DNA of 54,808 nt from Prevotella sp. Its GTDB lineage: Bacteria; Bacteroidota; Bacteroidia; Bacteroidales; Bacteroidaceae. Position numbers and translations under genes: made by a program. The DNA lies in NCBI GenBank assembly GCA_017474515.1, contig JAFVHN010000056.1, forward strand, positions 1 to 54,808. Direction: 5' to 3'. Under the pieces are notes generated by a model. That model was not told the DNA's origin, made no database searches, and saw only the letters and a list, made by a program, of their open reading frames with translations. Positions 23,745 to 32,291 of this stretch are shown piece by piece; the stretch's first letter is position 1; the number at the start of each line of letters is the position of its first letter.

Positions 23745-25256
23745 CTATTCTTTCCTAAGGCTTGCCTTGGGTATTCCCAGTTGCCCGCGATACTTGCTGA
23801 TGGTGCGGCGGGCGATGGTATATCCCTGTTTTTTCATTTCCTCCACCAGTGCGTCGTCGCTGAGCGGATGGTGCTTGTCCTCCTGACTGACAATGTCTTT
23901 CAACACGGCCTTCAGCTTGCGGTTCGAGGTGGCCTCGTCTTGTCCGGCCTTCACGCCCTCGCTGAAGAAGTGCCTGAGCCGGAATGTCCCCCATCGCGTC
24001 TGGGCATATTTGGCATTGCAGACCCTCGACACGGTGCTGATGTCGAGCCCAGTCTTTTGGGCCACGTCCTTGAGCACCATGGGGCGCATGTCGTCTTCGT
24101 CGCCGCTTTGGAAATAGCGCTTCTGCAGGTCGATGATGGCCTTCATGGTGACATACATGGTGCGCCGCCGCTGCTTCACGGCCTCTATGTATCCGCGGGC
24201 GCGCTCCACGTTGTTGCGGGCGTAGAGCAGGGCTTCACGGCGCTGGCGGTTCATGTTCTGCCGGTTGCCCTGATATTCGTCCATGAGGTCGAGGAACGAC
24301 TGTGCCACAAACAGTTCGGGAATGTTGCCGCGGTTGAGGGCGAAGGTCACGGTGCCGTCGTCGGCGGTGTCAACCAGGAAGTCGGGTGTTATCTGTTGCG
24401 ACACGTTGTTGTCGGGCTCGTTGAGCGCCGCTCCCGGCTTGGGATTCAGCAGCCTGATTTTCTCAAGGGCCTGCTCCAGCCGCTCGTGGCTGATGTTGAG
24501 TTGCCGCTCTATCTTCTCCCATCGCCGGTTCTTGGCGTCGTCGAAGCAGTCGGCAACAATTCGTCTCATGTCGCTGGTCAGCGTTGACGGCTCGCGCCTG
24601 TCAATCTGCAACAACAGGCATTCCTCGAGCGACCGTGCGCCGATGCCTGCCGGGTCGAAGGTCTGCAGGATGGCCAGCACCTGCCCTATTTCGGCCTCGC
24701 TGACGTTGATGCCATGCCTGAAGGCCAGTTCGTCGCTGATGTCGCCGAGGTCGCGTGTCAGCCAGCCGTTGTCGTCGAGCGAGCCGATGAGGTAGTCCAT
24801 CACCTCCTGCTGCTGCCCGGTGAGCGTGGTCTCGCCCATCTGCTCCCTCAGCTGGTCGTAGAACGACGCCTGCCCGGCATAGATTCTTTCCATATAATAG
24901 TCAGCCCCTTGCGAGGAGCCTCCGGCGGGCGTGGCCTCAGGCATGCGGTCGTCGCTGCCTATCCGTTCCAGGGCCTCGGCGAGGGCATCCTTGCGCTCCT
25001 GGCGCTCAAAGATGTCGAGCTCCGAACCGCCCTGGTCGTCGCTGCTGCCCTGGTCGTCGCCCATGTCGTTGTCGGCATAGCCTTCTTCGGGGGCGGCGGA
25101 CTCCAGCGCCGGGTTGACGTTCAGCTCGGTGAGCACGTTCTGCTCCAGCTCTGCCAAGGGCATTTCAAGCAGTTTCACCTGCAACATCTGCTGCTGCGTA
25201 AGGTGTGTGCCTTGAATCTGCCTTTGTTGTTGAATCTGGTCTAAGCTCTGTGGCAT
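23745..25256 (-). CDS. rpoN: RNA polymerase sigma-54 factor
   Basis: A 503-residue RpoN. Region I is Gln/Leu-rich (LTQQQMLQVKLLEMPLAELEQNVLTELNVNPALE, about 19-52) and region II is acidic (DDQGSSDDQGG). The core-binding region is around 110-290. The promoter-binding domain has an HTH (IDLQKRYFQSGDED to TGLDISTVSRVCNAKYAQT) and ends with the RpoN box ARRTISKYRGQLGIP. It needs an AAA+ activator; none is in the window. It follows the 217-residue gene by 46 bp and probably shares the promoter at 26015-26022. Confidence 0.95.
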   Translation of the reverse strand: MPQSLDQIQQQRQIQGTHLTQQQMLQVKLLEMPLAELEQNVLTELNVNPALESAAPEEGYADNDMGDDQGSSDDQGGSELDIFERQERKDALAEALERIGSDDRMPEATPAGGSSQGADYYMERIYAGQASFYDQLREQMGETTLTGQQQEVMDYLIGSLDDNGWLTRDLGDISDELAFRHGINVSEAEIGQVLAILQTFDPAGIGARSLEECLLLQIDRREPSTLTSDMRRIVADCFDDAKNRRWEKIERQLNISHERLEQALEKIRLLNPKPGAALNEPDNNVSQQITPDFLVDTADDGTVTFALNRGNIPELFVAQSFLDLMDEYQGNRQNMNRQRREALLYARNNVERARGYIEAVKQRRRTMYVTMKAIIDLQKRYFQSGDEDDMRPMVLKDVAQKTGLDISTVSRVCNAKYAQTRWGTFRLRHFFSEGVKAGQDEATSNRKLKAVLKDIVSQEDKHHPLSDDALVEEMKKQGYTIARRTISKYRGQLGIPKASLRKE

Positions 25257-25302
25257 TGGGGGTTATGGGGTGTTAAAGGGAGTTATGTGACTTTATGTGG
25301 GG

Positions 25303-25956
25303 TCAGGAGAAATAATCCTTCAGCTGGGCAGCCAGGGCCGCCAGCCGCTCGGGGTCCTCGCTGCCGAACCGTTTCCAGATGCGCTGGCAGGGCCTCACCA
25401 GCGGGCTGAGCACTATCTCGGAGCGGTTGAGGTAGGGGTCGCACACCTGGAATACGTCCATCATCTCAACCACCGTGGCCGTGCTCACCTTCATCAGCCT
25501 GGCCAGTTGCTGCACCTCGGGCGTTTCCACGGCCATGGTCTGCGGTGTCAGGCGGTAGTAGAGGTCGAGCACCAGGATGAACATCACCGGCTTGAGCTGC
25601 GCGTTCTCGGCGATGGGCTTGAAGTCGGCCTCCCACGACTCCTCCTGCATTTCCACGCCCTCGTAAAACTCCTGCGCGTTGCCCATGCCGGCCATGGCCC
25701 TGAGCATCTTCACGCCCTTGGCCAGCCGCTTGGGGTTGTCGGCATATTGCTTCCACAGGTGCTCCAGGCGCGGGGTGTCGAGCCGCCGCAACTTGAACAT
25801 CTGCTCGTAGAGGAATGCGGGCGGAATGTGCAACTCGAGGGCCAGGTCCACCATCTGCCGCGAGTAGAGGGCCTTCAGCCCCTCGGGCTTCTTCAGGTAG
25901 AGTTGCATGAGCAGCAGCCAGTATTCATCCTGCCACCGCCGGTGTGTCTTGTCCAT
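25303..25956 (-). CDS. Conserved hypothetical protein upstream of rpoN
   Basis: A 217-residue soluble, mostly helical protein with no signal peptide or membrane segment. It starts MDKTHRRWQDEYWLLLMQLYLKKPEGL; the centre has KRLAKGVKMLRAMAGMGNAQEFYEGVEMQEESWEADF. The C-terminus has a possible helix-turn-helix-like segment (VQQLARLMKVSTATVVEMMDVFQVCDPYL, about 155-183). The ATG at 25956 is chosen since it is 60 bp after the promoter; the longer frame reaches 26067 across the promoter. No function is known to me. Its position before rpoN is the only hint. Confidence 0.75.
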   Translation of the reverse strand: MDKTHRRWQDEYWLLLMQLYLKKPEGLKALYSRQMVDLALELHIPPAFLYEQMFKLRRLDTPRLEHLWKQYADNPKRLAKGVKMLRAMAGMGNAQEFYEGVEMQEESWEADFKPIAENAQLKPVMFILVLDLYYRLTPQTMAVETPEVQQLARLMKVSTATVVEMMDVFQVCDPYLNRSEIVLSPLVRPCQRIWKRFGSEDPERLAALAAQLKDYFS

Positions 25957-26014
25957 AGCATCGTCGTTTTGCGGAACGCCGCAGCCTTCACCGCGCCGCT
26001 CCCGAAGTTTGCTG

Positions 26015-26022
26015 CAAAAGTA
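26015..26022 (-). promoter_or_regulatory. Promoter of the rpoN gene cluster
   Basis: Minus-strand TACTTTTG matches TAnnTTTG, with TTG at 26043-26045 and a 20-bp spacer. It could drive the whole run from 25956 to 18893. Confidence 0.65.
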
Positions 26023-26072
26023 ATAAATAAATTTGTGAAATGCAAGCCCTCGGCCATTTTTTCGCAAGCGGG

Positions 26073-26306
26073 AAAAGATGGATAATTCGCCTGATAGTTT
26101 TTATGAAAAATTTTGACAAAACCGGCGGTTTTCCGCAGGTTTCGTAAACCACTGAATTTCAGCGGCTTGCAAATCGCCCAGAGTTTGACCGCAAATTTCA
26201 AGGCGAAATCTTGAAGATTGAGAGGAGAAAACTTCAAGATTTCTCCCCGGAATTTGCGGCCAAACCTCTCGGGGTGTTCAAAAATTTATGAAAAATTTTG
26301 ACAAAA
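26073..26306 (+). repeat. Intergenic palindromic element, copy C
   Basis: Same orientation as copies A and B, with TTTTGACAAAA (C to T change) at both ends, AAACCACTGAATTTCAGCGG in the short hairpin (one mismatch), and the GTTTGACCGCAAATTT arm opposite AATTTGCGGCCAAAC. The tail GGAAAAGATGGATAA is at the left end. A decayed REP-like unit (GGAACCGACGC, GCCGACGC) follows at 26308-26350. Confidence 0.85.
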
Positions 26307-26403
26307 GGAACCGACGCTAAAAAGCCGACGCAACAGGGGCCGGCTCCCATTGCGTGGGCACTGACCATGTTTCCTTCTTTGTAGAAAAAAGGAGAAGGCC
26401 CAC

Positions 26404-27372
26404 TCAGTCCATGGGATAGCGCACGTCCCACTTTTTCCTGAGCTGGTCCATGAGCTGCATGATGTAGAGGGTTTCCTCGTGCGGCATCTCGCGCGGCTCC
26501 AGCAGTCCGTCGGCAAGTGCCTGGCGGCAGGCCAGGAACTGATATTCGTAGCCCGTGATTTGCTTTGGCACGCGGATGGTTTCAACGTAAGTGCGGTCGG
26601 GGCCGTTCACGGTGACCGTTTGCGGGTTGTTAATGTTGTCGATGATGAGGTTGCCCTCGGTGCCGGCAATGACGCCGATGTTGTCGCCCACGCATGCGGC
26701 GCTCGATTGCAGGTTGCAGAGCAGTCCGTCGCTAAGCACCAGGCTGATGGCGTTGGTAAGGTCCATGCCCGTTGCCGACTTCACGCACTGGCTTTCCATG
26801 CCGATGATGTCGGCCGGGAAGAACATCCTTACGAAGTTCAGGGCATAGACGCCGAGGTCGAGCAGTGCTCCGCCGCACAGGTCGGGGCGCATGATGCGCG
26901 GCTTGTCGCCCATGGAGTAGCCCAGGGTTGCCGTCACCAGCCGCGGCTGTCCGATGCGCCCGCTGCCGATGAGGTTTCGCACGATGGCCACCACGGGCTG
27001 GTAGCGCGTCCAGATGGCCTCGGCCAGGAACACTTTCCGCTCACGGGCCAGTTCCACTATTTCCTGCGCCTGGCGGTGGTTGGCCATGAAGGCTTTCTCC
27101 ACCAGGCACGGCTTGCCGGCCAGGAGGGCCTCGCGCGTGACGTCGAAGTGGTGGGAGTGGGGCGTGCCCACATAGACCAGGTCAACGTCGGGGTCGGCAA
27201 TCAGCGCGCCATAGGAGCCGTAGGCTTTCGCAATGTTCCACTTGGAGGCGAAGGCCTCCGCCTTGTCAAGGGTCCTCGACCCCACGGCATAGGCCTGGCA
27301 GTCGGTCAGGCCGTTCAGGGTGATGGCTGCTTTCTCGGCAATCCATCCCGTTCCGATAATTCCTACTTTCAT
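26404..27372 (-). CDS. Gfo/Idh/MocA family oxidoreductase
   Basis: A 322-residue NAD(P)-dependent dehydrogenase of sugars or inositols. The N-terminal Rossmann fold begins VGIIGTGWIA. DLVYVGTPHSHHFD is at about 61-74, and LVEKAFMANHRQA at about 91-103, where Ala replaces the Pro of the usual EKP motif. The C-terminal domain has GGALLDLGVYALNF near 170. It follows the SDR gene by 27 bp, so the two (perhaps with the alcohol dehydrogenase) form a small carbohydrate-redox operon. The substrate is unknown. Confidence 0.87.
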   Translation of the reverse strand: MKVGIIGTGWIAEKAAITLNGLTDCQAYAVGSRTLDKAEAFASKWNIAKAYGSYGALIADPDVDLVYVGTPHSHHFDVTREALLAGKPCLVEKAFMANHRQAQEIVELARERKVFLAEAIWTRYQPVVAIVRNLIGSGRIGQPRLVTATLGYSMGDKPRIMRPDLCGGALLDLGVYALNFVRMFFPADIIGMESQCVKSATGMDLTNAISLVLSDGLLCNLQSSAACVGDNIGVIAGTEGNLIIDNINNPQTVTVNGPDRTYVETIRVPKQITGYEYQFLACRQALADGLLEPREMPHEETLYIMQLMDQLRKKWDVRYPMD

Positions 27373-27399
27373 AATGATTTGTCGGTAAAGGTGTTGTGG

Positions 27400-28416
27400 T
27401 TAAAAGGCTTTGCGGGCCTGTTCCTGCATTTCCACGACGCGGTCGCACCAACTGTCGAACTCGGGGTCTTCCACTTGTAGCTCGGGATGTGCGAGAAGAT
27501 AATCCACACAACGGCGCACGCCCTGGTCGAAACGTGTTACGGCCTGGAACCCCGGCACGGCGCGCTTCAGCTTCGTGCAGTCGAAGACCACGGTTACCGA
27601 CTTGTCGCCCAGGAGGTTGCCTTCGAAGTCCCATTCCTTCGGCGCCACGGCGGCCAGGAATTCCGAGGCCACATAGTAGGGTTTCACCGTCACGTGGAGT
27701 GCGTTACCAACGCACTCATAAATCTGTGTCCACGTCAGCGATTCGTCGCTCATAATCTGGAACGCCTCGCCGATGGCCTTTGGATTTCCCAGCAGTCCGA
27801 TGAACCCGCGGGCGAAGTCCTCGTTCCACGTCAGCGTCCAAAGCGAACTGCCGTCGCCCTGAATGATGACGGGCTTGCCGTCGAGCATGCGCCTGAGCAC
27901 CGGCCAGCTGCCTTTCGGCCCGTGCACGCTGACGGGCACGGCGCGCTCGCAATAGGTGTGGCTGGGCCTCACGATGGTTGCGGGGAAGCCGTTGTCGCGG
28001 TATTCCCTCATGAGCAGCTCCTCGCACGCTATCTTGTTGCGCGAATATTCCCAATGGGGGTTGGCCAGCGTGGTGCCCTCGGTGATGATGTGGCTGCGGG
28101 CCGGCTTGTTGTAGGCCGATGCCGAGCTGATGTAAACATACTGTCGTGTGCGGCCGCGGAAGAGGCGGATGTCGCGCTCCACCTGGCTGGGCAGGAAGCC
28201 GATGAACTCGCAGACGGCGTCGAACTGCGCGTCGCCCAGTTGTCGCAGCACCTCCTCCGTGTCGTCAATATCTACAATCACTTGTTTCACGCCCTGCGGC
28301 ACCTCGTTGCGGCGCGTGCCGCGGTTCAACAGCCACAGGTCGTGGCCGGCGGCGGCCAGTTGTCGGGTGATGGCACTGCTGATGGTTCCGGTGCCACCGA
28401 TAAGTAAAATTTTCAT
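27400..28416 (-). CDS. NAD-dependent epimerase/dehydratase (extended SDR)
   Basis: A 338-residue extended SDR. The Rossmann motif is GGTGTISSAI (7-16), with D50 in VIVDIDD for the cofactor. YVYISSASAYNKP near 95-106 holds the Ser/Tyr region, but a standard YxxxK is not evident; this is typical of the CSP41/NAD-dependent epimerase-like subgroup. The mid part VRPSHTYCERAVPVSVHGPKG lines the sugar site. It probably acts on a nucleotide sugar. Start ATG 28416 lies next to a CCTAGG array. Confidence 0.85.
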   Translation of the reverse strand: MKILLIGGTGTISSAITRQLAAAGHDLWLLNRGTRRNEVPQGVKQVIVDIDDTEEVLRQLGDAQFDAVCEFIGFLPSQVERDIRLFRGRTRQYVYISSASAYNKPARSHIITEGTTLANPHWEYSRNKIACEELLMREYRDNGFPATIVRPSHTYCERAVPVSVHGPKGSWPVLRRMLDGKPVIIQGDGSSLWTLTWNEDFARGFIGLLGNPKAIGEAFQIMSDESLTWTQIYECVGNALHVTVKPYYVASEFLAAVAPKEWDFEGNLLGDKSVTVVFDCTKLKRAVPGFQAVTRFDQGVRRCVDYLLAHPELQVEDPEFDSWCDRVVEMQEQARKAF

Positions 28417-28439
28417 AGTTTTTTTTTTAATTTCAAGGG

Positions 28440-28505
28440 CCTAGGAAGACCTAGGAGGTCCTAGGAAATCCTAGGAAAACCTAGGAAAACCTAGGAAACC
28501 CTAGG
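28440..28505. repeat. CCTAGG tandem array, period about 10
   Basis: Seven CCTAGG units with 9-11 bp spacing, followed by a decayed CCTGGG at 28509. It lies just beyond the stop codon of the alcohol dehydrogenase gene (28523). Confidence 0.9.
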
Positions 28506-28522
28506 AATCCCTGGGAAAGCCT

Positions 28523-29707
28523 TCATCCCCGCGCCATCTTGTAGATATTCTCCATGTCGGCGGCCTCCAGCACCTTCAGGCATCCGCAGGTGGCGGTGAA
28601 GTCGCGGCTGCACTTGCGCGTCATCTCCTTGATTTCCTCGTCGGTGATGTCGCGGCCTATGAGCTCGCGGATGTTCACCGGCATGCCGATGGCGTGGTAG
28701 AAGGTTTCCATGGCCTCGATGCCGCGGAGCGCGGTGCCCTCGGGGTCGGTGAAGTCGTTGGGCACGTCCATCACGTTGACGGCAAAGCGCACGAAGCGGC
28801 TCAGGTTCTCGTGCATCACATAGCGTGCCCAGCTGGGCCAGATGGCGGCCAGTCCGGCACCGTGGGTAACGTCGAACATTCCGCTCAGCTCGTGCTCCAG
28901 CTGGTGGGTGGCCCAGTCGTCGCTGACGCCGCATCCGGTCAGTCCCCAGTGAGCCACGCTTCCGCCCCACATGATTTGCGCCCGCTGGCGATAGTCCTCG
29001 GGATTTTTCAGCACGGCAAACACGGCGGTCTTCATCCTGCGCAGCACGGCCTCGGCCAAGTCGGTGGTCAGGTCCATGTCGTCGTCCTTGGTGAAATAGC
29101 GTTCCATGGTGTGCATCATCATGTCGGTGACGCCGGCCGCCGTCTGATAGGGCGGCAGGGTGAACGTGCGGCGCGGGTTCATAATGGCAAACTTGGGCCG
29201 CGACATGTCGTTGCTATAGCCCAGCTTCACGTCGCCGTCCTCGTTGGTGATGACGCTGGCCTCGCTCATCTCGCTGCCGGCGGCGGGGATGGTGAGCACA
29301 GAGGCCACGGGGAGCATCTTTTCAGGCTCGGCCTTGCCAAGGTAGAAGTCCCACACGTCGCCGTCGTAGCACACGCCGTAGGCTATGCACTTCGCCGAGT
29401 CGATGACGCTGCCCCCGCCCACGGCGAGGATGAAGTCCACACCCTCCCTGCGGCACAGGTCGATGCCCTCCTTGGCTTTCGACAACCGCGGATTGGGCAC
29501 CACGCCGCCCAGGGTGAACACTTGCAGGCCGCCCTCGCTAAGCAGGCCGCAGATTTTGTCGAGCAGGCCCGAGCGCTTGGCGCTCTGACCGCCGTAGTGA
29601 ACCAGCACTTTCGTGCCGCCATACTTCTTTGTCAGACGAGCCACCTGCTCCTCCGACTGTTCGCCGAACATCACTTCCGTCGGCGCGTAGTAATTAAAGT
29701 CTTTCAT
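28523..29707 (-). CDS. Iron-containing alcohol dehydrogenase (butanol dehydrogenase type)
   Basis: A 394-residue group III alcohol dehydrogenase. The NAD(P)-binding GGGSVIDSAKCIAYG is at about 97-111. The metal site residues are in the segments AAGVTDMMMHTMERYF (about 190-205), WATHQLEHELSG (about 262) and VTHGAGLAAIWPSW (about 277-290). It is close to the BdhA/YqhD group that reduces aldehydes with NADPH. Promoter at 29764-29771. It could dispose of aldehydes or regenerate cofactor in sugar fermentation. Confidence 0.9.
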   Translation of the reverse strand: MKDFNYYAPTEVMFGEQSEEQVARLTKKYGGTKVLVHYGGQSAKRSGLLDKICGLLSEGGLQVFTLGGVVPNPRLSKAKEGIDLCRREGVDFILAVGGGSVIDSAKCIAYGVCYDGDVWDFYLGKAEPEKMLPVASVLTIPAAGSEMSEASVITNEDGDVKLGYSNDMSRPKFAIMNPRRTFTLPPYQTAAGVTDMMMHTMERYFTKDDDMDLTTDLAEAVLRRMKTAVFAVLKNPEDYRQRAQIMWGGSVAHWGLTGCGVSDDWATHQLEHELSGMFDVTHGAGLAAIWPSWARYVMHENLSRFVRFAVNVMDVPNDFTDPEGTALRGIEAMETFYHAIGMPVNIRELIGRDITDEEIKEMTRKCSRDFTATCGCLKVLEAADMENIYKMARG

Positions 29708-29763
29708 TATTAAATTAAATAGGTATTATATTAGAGTCAGTACTCCTATTGCTGAGTTGGTTG

Positions 29764-29771
29764 CAAAGATA
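29764..29771 (-). promoter_or_regulatory. Promoter of the alcohol dehydrogenase gene
   Basis: Minus-strand TATCTTTG matches TAnnTTTG, 57 bp before the start codon. The nearest TTG upstream is at a 14-bp spacing, shorter than usual. Confidence 0.55.
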
Positions 29772-29797
29772 CAAAATAAATTGGACAACGGAGGGTG

Positions 29798-30030
29798 TTT
29801 TGTCAAGATTTTTCAAAGATTTTTGATTGCCCCAAGAGGTTTGACCGCAAATTTCGGGGAGAGATCTTGAAGATCGAGAGGAGAAATCTTGAAGATTTCA
29901 CCCCGAAATTTGCGGTCAAACTCCAGGCGATTTATAAACCGCTGAAATTCAGCGGTTTACGAAACCTGCGAAAAATTGCGGATTTTGTCAAGATTTTTTA
30001 CCAGTTTTCAACCATGACACTATCCACCTC
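29798..30030 (-). repeat. Intergenic palindromic element, copy D (inverted orientation)
   Basis: Reads as the reverse complement of copies A-C. Direct repeats TTTTGTCAAGATTTTT stand at both ends. The long inverted repeat is perfect over 21 bp (29839-29859 with 29901-29921: GTTTGACCGCAAATTTCGGG and its complement). The short hairpin AAACCGCTGAA/TTCAGCGGTTT follows. The tail CTATCCACCTCC is at the right end. It lies between divergent genes (alcohol dehydrogenase and BlaI). Confidence 0.9.
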
Positions 30031-30158
30031 CCTGCCTCGGAAACGGAGGCTCAAAGGCAACCGCCGCCCCCCGAAAAGATTGCTGAAAGCGCCCGCGGTG
30101 CCCCTTCCATGTGTGAACAACTAATAATTGGGCCGCAAACTACTTAATTTTTTATAAA

Positions 30159-30175
30159 AACTAAACGTTTTAGTT
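30159..30175. promoter_or_regulatory. Palindromic operator candidate for the BlaI-type repressor
   Basis: AACTAAA-CGT-TTTAGTT is a perfect 7-bp inverted repeat 20 bp upstream of the -7 box; a further half-site TTTAGTT at 30192-30198 overlaps the box. Autorepression by the BlaI-type protein is inferred. Confidence 0.5.
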
Positions 30176-30196
30176 GCATGTAACGAATATTTTTAG

Positions 30197-30204
30197 TTAC
30201 TTTG
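30197..30204 (+). promoter_or_regulatory. Promoter of the blaI-M56 operon
   Basis: TTACTTTG is close to TAnnTTTG (one mismatch). The predicted transcript start near 30211 excludes the most upstream start codons of the frame. Confidence 0.45.
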
Positions 30205-30261
30205 CCTTCGGATACTGATACTATTGTGTGTGAAAGCACTGTGAACCAAATGATTTCAACA

Positions 30262-30624
30262 ATGAAACGCCTTACCACCAAAGAACGCGAAATCATGGAG
30301 CTGTACTGGCAGCACGGCCCCATGTTCGTCAAGGAGCTCCTGGAATACTATGCCGAGCCCCGGCCCCATTTCAACACGTTGTCCACCACGGTGCGCATCC
30401 TGGAGAAGAAGGGGTTCCTGGGCCACAAGCAGTTCGGCACCTCCTACCAGTATTTCCCACTCGTCTCTGAGCGCGAATACGGCCGGAGCAGCCTGGCCGG
30501 AGTCATCAAGAACTACTTCGACGACTCCTACCTGAGCGCCGTGTCGTGTTTCGTGAAAGAGGAGAAGATTTCTGTGGAAGATCTGAAAGCACTGATAGAA
30601 CAGATTGAAAGACCCCACGAATGA
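30262..30624 (+). CDS. BlaI/MecI family transcriptional repressor
   Basis: A 120-residue winged-helix repressor, beginning MKRLTTKEREIMELYWQHGPMFVKELLE, typical of BlaI/MecI. The recognition region FNTLSTTVRILEKKGFLGH is at about 39-57, and the C-terminal dimerisation helices end LKALIEQIERPHE. An in-frame ATG lies at 30250, but ATG 30262 fits the family start. BlaI-type repressors dimerise on palindromes and are inactivated by the paired M56 protease. It lies 44 bp before that gene. Confidence 0.9.
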   Translation: MKRLTTKEREIMELYWQHGPMFVKELLEYYAEPRPHFNTLSTTVRILEKKGFLGHKQFGTSYQYFPLVSEREYGRSSLAGVIKNYFDDSYLSAVSCFVKEEKISVEDLKALIEQIERPHE

Positions 30625-30668
30625 AACCCAAGGCCCCCCGGGCCGTTGACAACTTGAATTGAAGAGCT

Positions 30669-32291
30669 ATGACGGAGTTTCTCATCTACGACCTGAAAGT
30701 GGCGGCACTGGTGGCGGTGTTCTACATGTTCTACCGCCTGATGCTGAGCCGCGAGACGTTCCACCGCGTCAACCGCGTGGTGCTGCTTGCCACGGCCCTG
30801 CTGTCGTTTGTGCTGCCCCTGTGCGTCATCACTTTGCACCGCACGGTGGTGGTGGAAGCTCCTTCGTCACAGGGACTTGCCACCGTAGGCCTGCCCATGG
30901 CCGAACCGTTGGAAAACCCCTTGGGGGCCGTATGGGGGGCGTTGTTCCTCATCGGCATGGCGCTGACGCTGGGCCACACCCTTTTGAGCATTCTCCGCGT
31001 GTGGCAGCTCATCCGCCGGAGCGAGCAACATCCGCAGGCCGACGGCACCGTGGTGTGCGTGGCGCCGGGCGACGTGCCCGCCTTCAGCTGGATGCACTTC
31101 ATCATTCTATCGAAAAGCGACTACGAGGCCCACAGCGCCCCGCTGCTCGCCCATGAACGGGGACACATCAGGCGGCGACATTCGCTCGACCTGCTCCTCG
31201 TTGACACCCTCACCGCCCTGCAATGGTTCAACCCGGCCATGTGGATGCTGCGCCAGGACCTGCGCGCCATCCACGAATACGAGGCCGACGCGGCGGTGCT
31301 CTCTCAAGGCATCAACACGAAAGAGTATCAGTATCTGCTTATCCAAAAAGCCGTGGCCAACTGCGGGTATTCAGTGGCCAACGGCATTAGTCACAGTACC
31401 CTTAAAAACCGCATTGACATGATGTTACATAAAAAATCAAGCCGCGCCAGCCTGTTCAAGCTGCTCGCGCTGGTGCCCATCGTGGGCGCCGCCCTGGCCC
31501 TTCAGGCCGAAACCGTTACCGACTATGTTTACAACACGCCGAAGAAAAAGACCGTGGTGAAGAAAGGAAAGGCCGACGCAGAGCTAAACTACGGCGACCA
31601 GACCTATGTGGTGAAGGCCATCATCGTTGACGAACCAACCGCCGAATACGCAACCTCCGGCGGCCAGGATGACGGAAAGGCACCCTATGAACCCAAGGCC
31701 GGGGAGCGCCCGCTCATCATCGTGAACGGCAACCTCGTGGACTTCGACGCGCTCACATTCATCCACTCGGAGGAAATCGAGAACATCGAGGTGTTCAAAG
31801 ATGCCGCCTCGGTGAAGAAATACAGCCAGATGTATGGGCGCGACGCCTCCGACGGCGTAATCATCATCACCACGAAGGCGACAACCGACCAAGAAGAGAA
31901 GGTGTTCGACGTGGTGGAAAAGATGCCGGAATACCCCGGCGGCCAAGTGGCCTTGATGGAGTTCCTGGCCAAGACCATCCGCTATCCCGAGGCCGCACAT
32001 AAGGCCGGCGTGCAAGGCCGGTGCATCGTGTCGTTCGTGGTGGAAACCAACGGCGCCGTGAGCAATGTAAAAGTGGTGAAAAGCGTAAGCCCGGAAATCG
32101 ATGCCGAGGCCGAGCGCGTGGTCGGGTCCATGCCCAACTGGTTGCCCGGAAGGCAGAACGGAAAACCCGTCCGCGTGAAATACACCGTCCCTCTTTCCTT
32201 CAGACTCAGCGAGCCGGAAAAGAAGGACGTCCCCACGGCGACAGGACAATTCTCACCGACCGCCACCGGACAATTCACACCAGAACAATGA
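30669..32291 (+). CDS. BlaR1-like M56 metallopeptidase with receptor-plug and TonB C-terminal domains
   Basis: The 540-residue protein has BlaR1/MecR1-type membrane helices (near 5-22, 36-56, 88-108) and a zinc protease site HERGH (162-166) with EYEAD (203-207). Another hydrophobic segment lies near 266-280. A region at about 335-400 (PLIIVNGNLVDFD, IENIEVFKDAASVKKYS, DGVIIITTK) resembles a TonB-receptor plug. The last 110 residues (TIRYPEAAHKAGVQGRCIVSFVV to YTVPLSFRL) are a TonB C-terminal domain. There is no beta-lactamase-like sensor. It likely senses an envelope signal and relieves BlaI repression. Its stop overlaps the next start (ATGA). Confidence 0.85.
   Translation: MTEFLIYDLKVAALVAVFYMFYRLMLSRETFHRVNRVVLLATALLSFVLPLCVITLHRTVVVEAPSSQGLATVGLPMAEPLENPLGAVWGALFLIGMALTLGHTLLSILRVWQLIRRSEQHPQADGTVVCVAPGDVPAFSWMHFIILSKSDYEAHSAPLLAHERGHIRRRHSLDLLLVDTLTALQWFNPAMWMLRQDLRAIHEYEADAAVLSQGINTKEYQYLLIQKAVANCGYSVANGISHSTLKNRIDMMLHKKSSRASLFKLLALVPIVGAALALQAETVTDYVYNTPKKKTVVKKGKADAELNYGDQTYVVKAIIVDEPTAEYATSGGQDDGKAPYEPKAGERPLIIVNGNLVDFDALTFIHSEEIENIEVFKDAASVKKYSQMYGRDASDGVIIITTKATTDQEEKVFDVVEKMPEYPGGQVALMEFLAKTIRYPEAAHKAGVQGRCIVSFVVETNGAVSNVKVVKSVSPEIDAEAERVVGSMPNWLPGRQNGKPVRVKYTVPLSFRLSEPEKKDVPTATGQFSPTATGQFTPEQ

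Noticed and set aside
29795-30124. Open frame of 109 codons across palindromic element copy D
   Set aside because: Copies B, C, E and F give similar peptides in one frame (GFVKIFHKN, KFAVKLWAIYKPLKFSGLRN) but these come from the repeat; no start context, promoter or constant end is shared.
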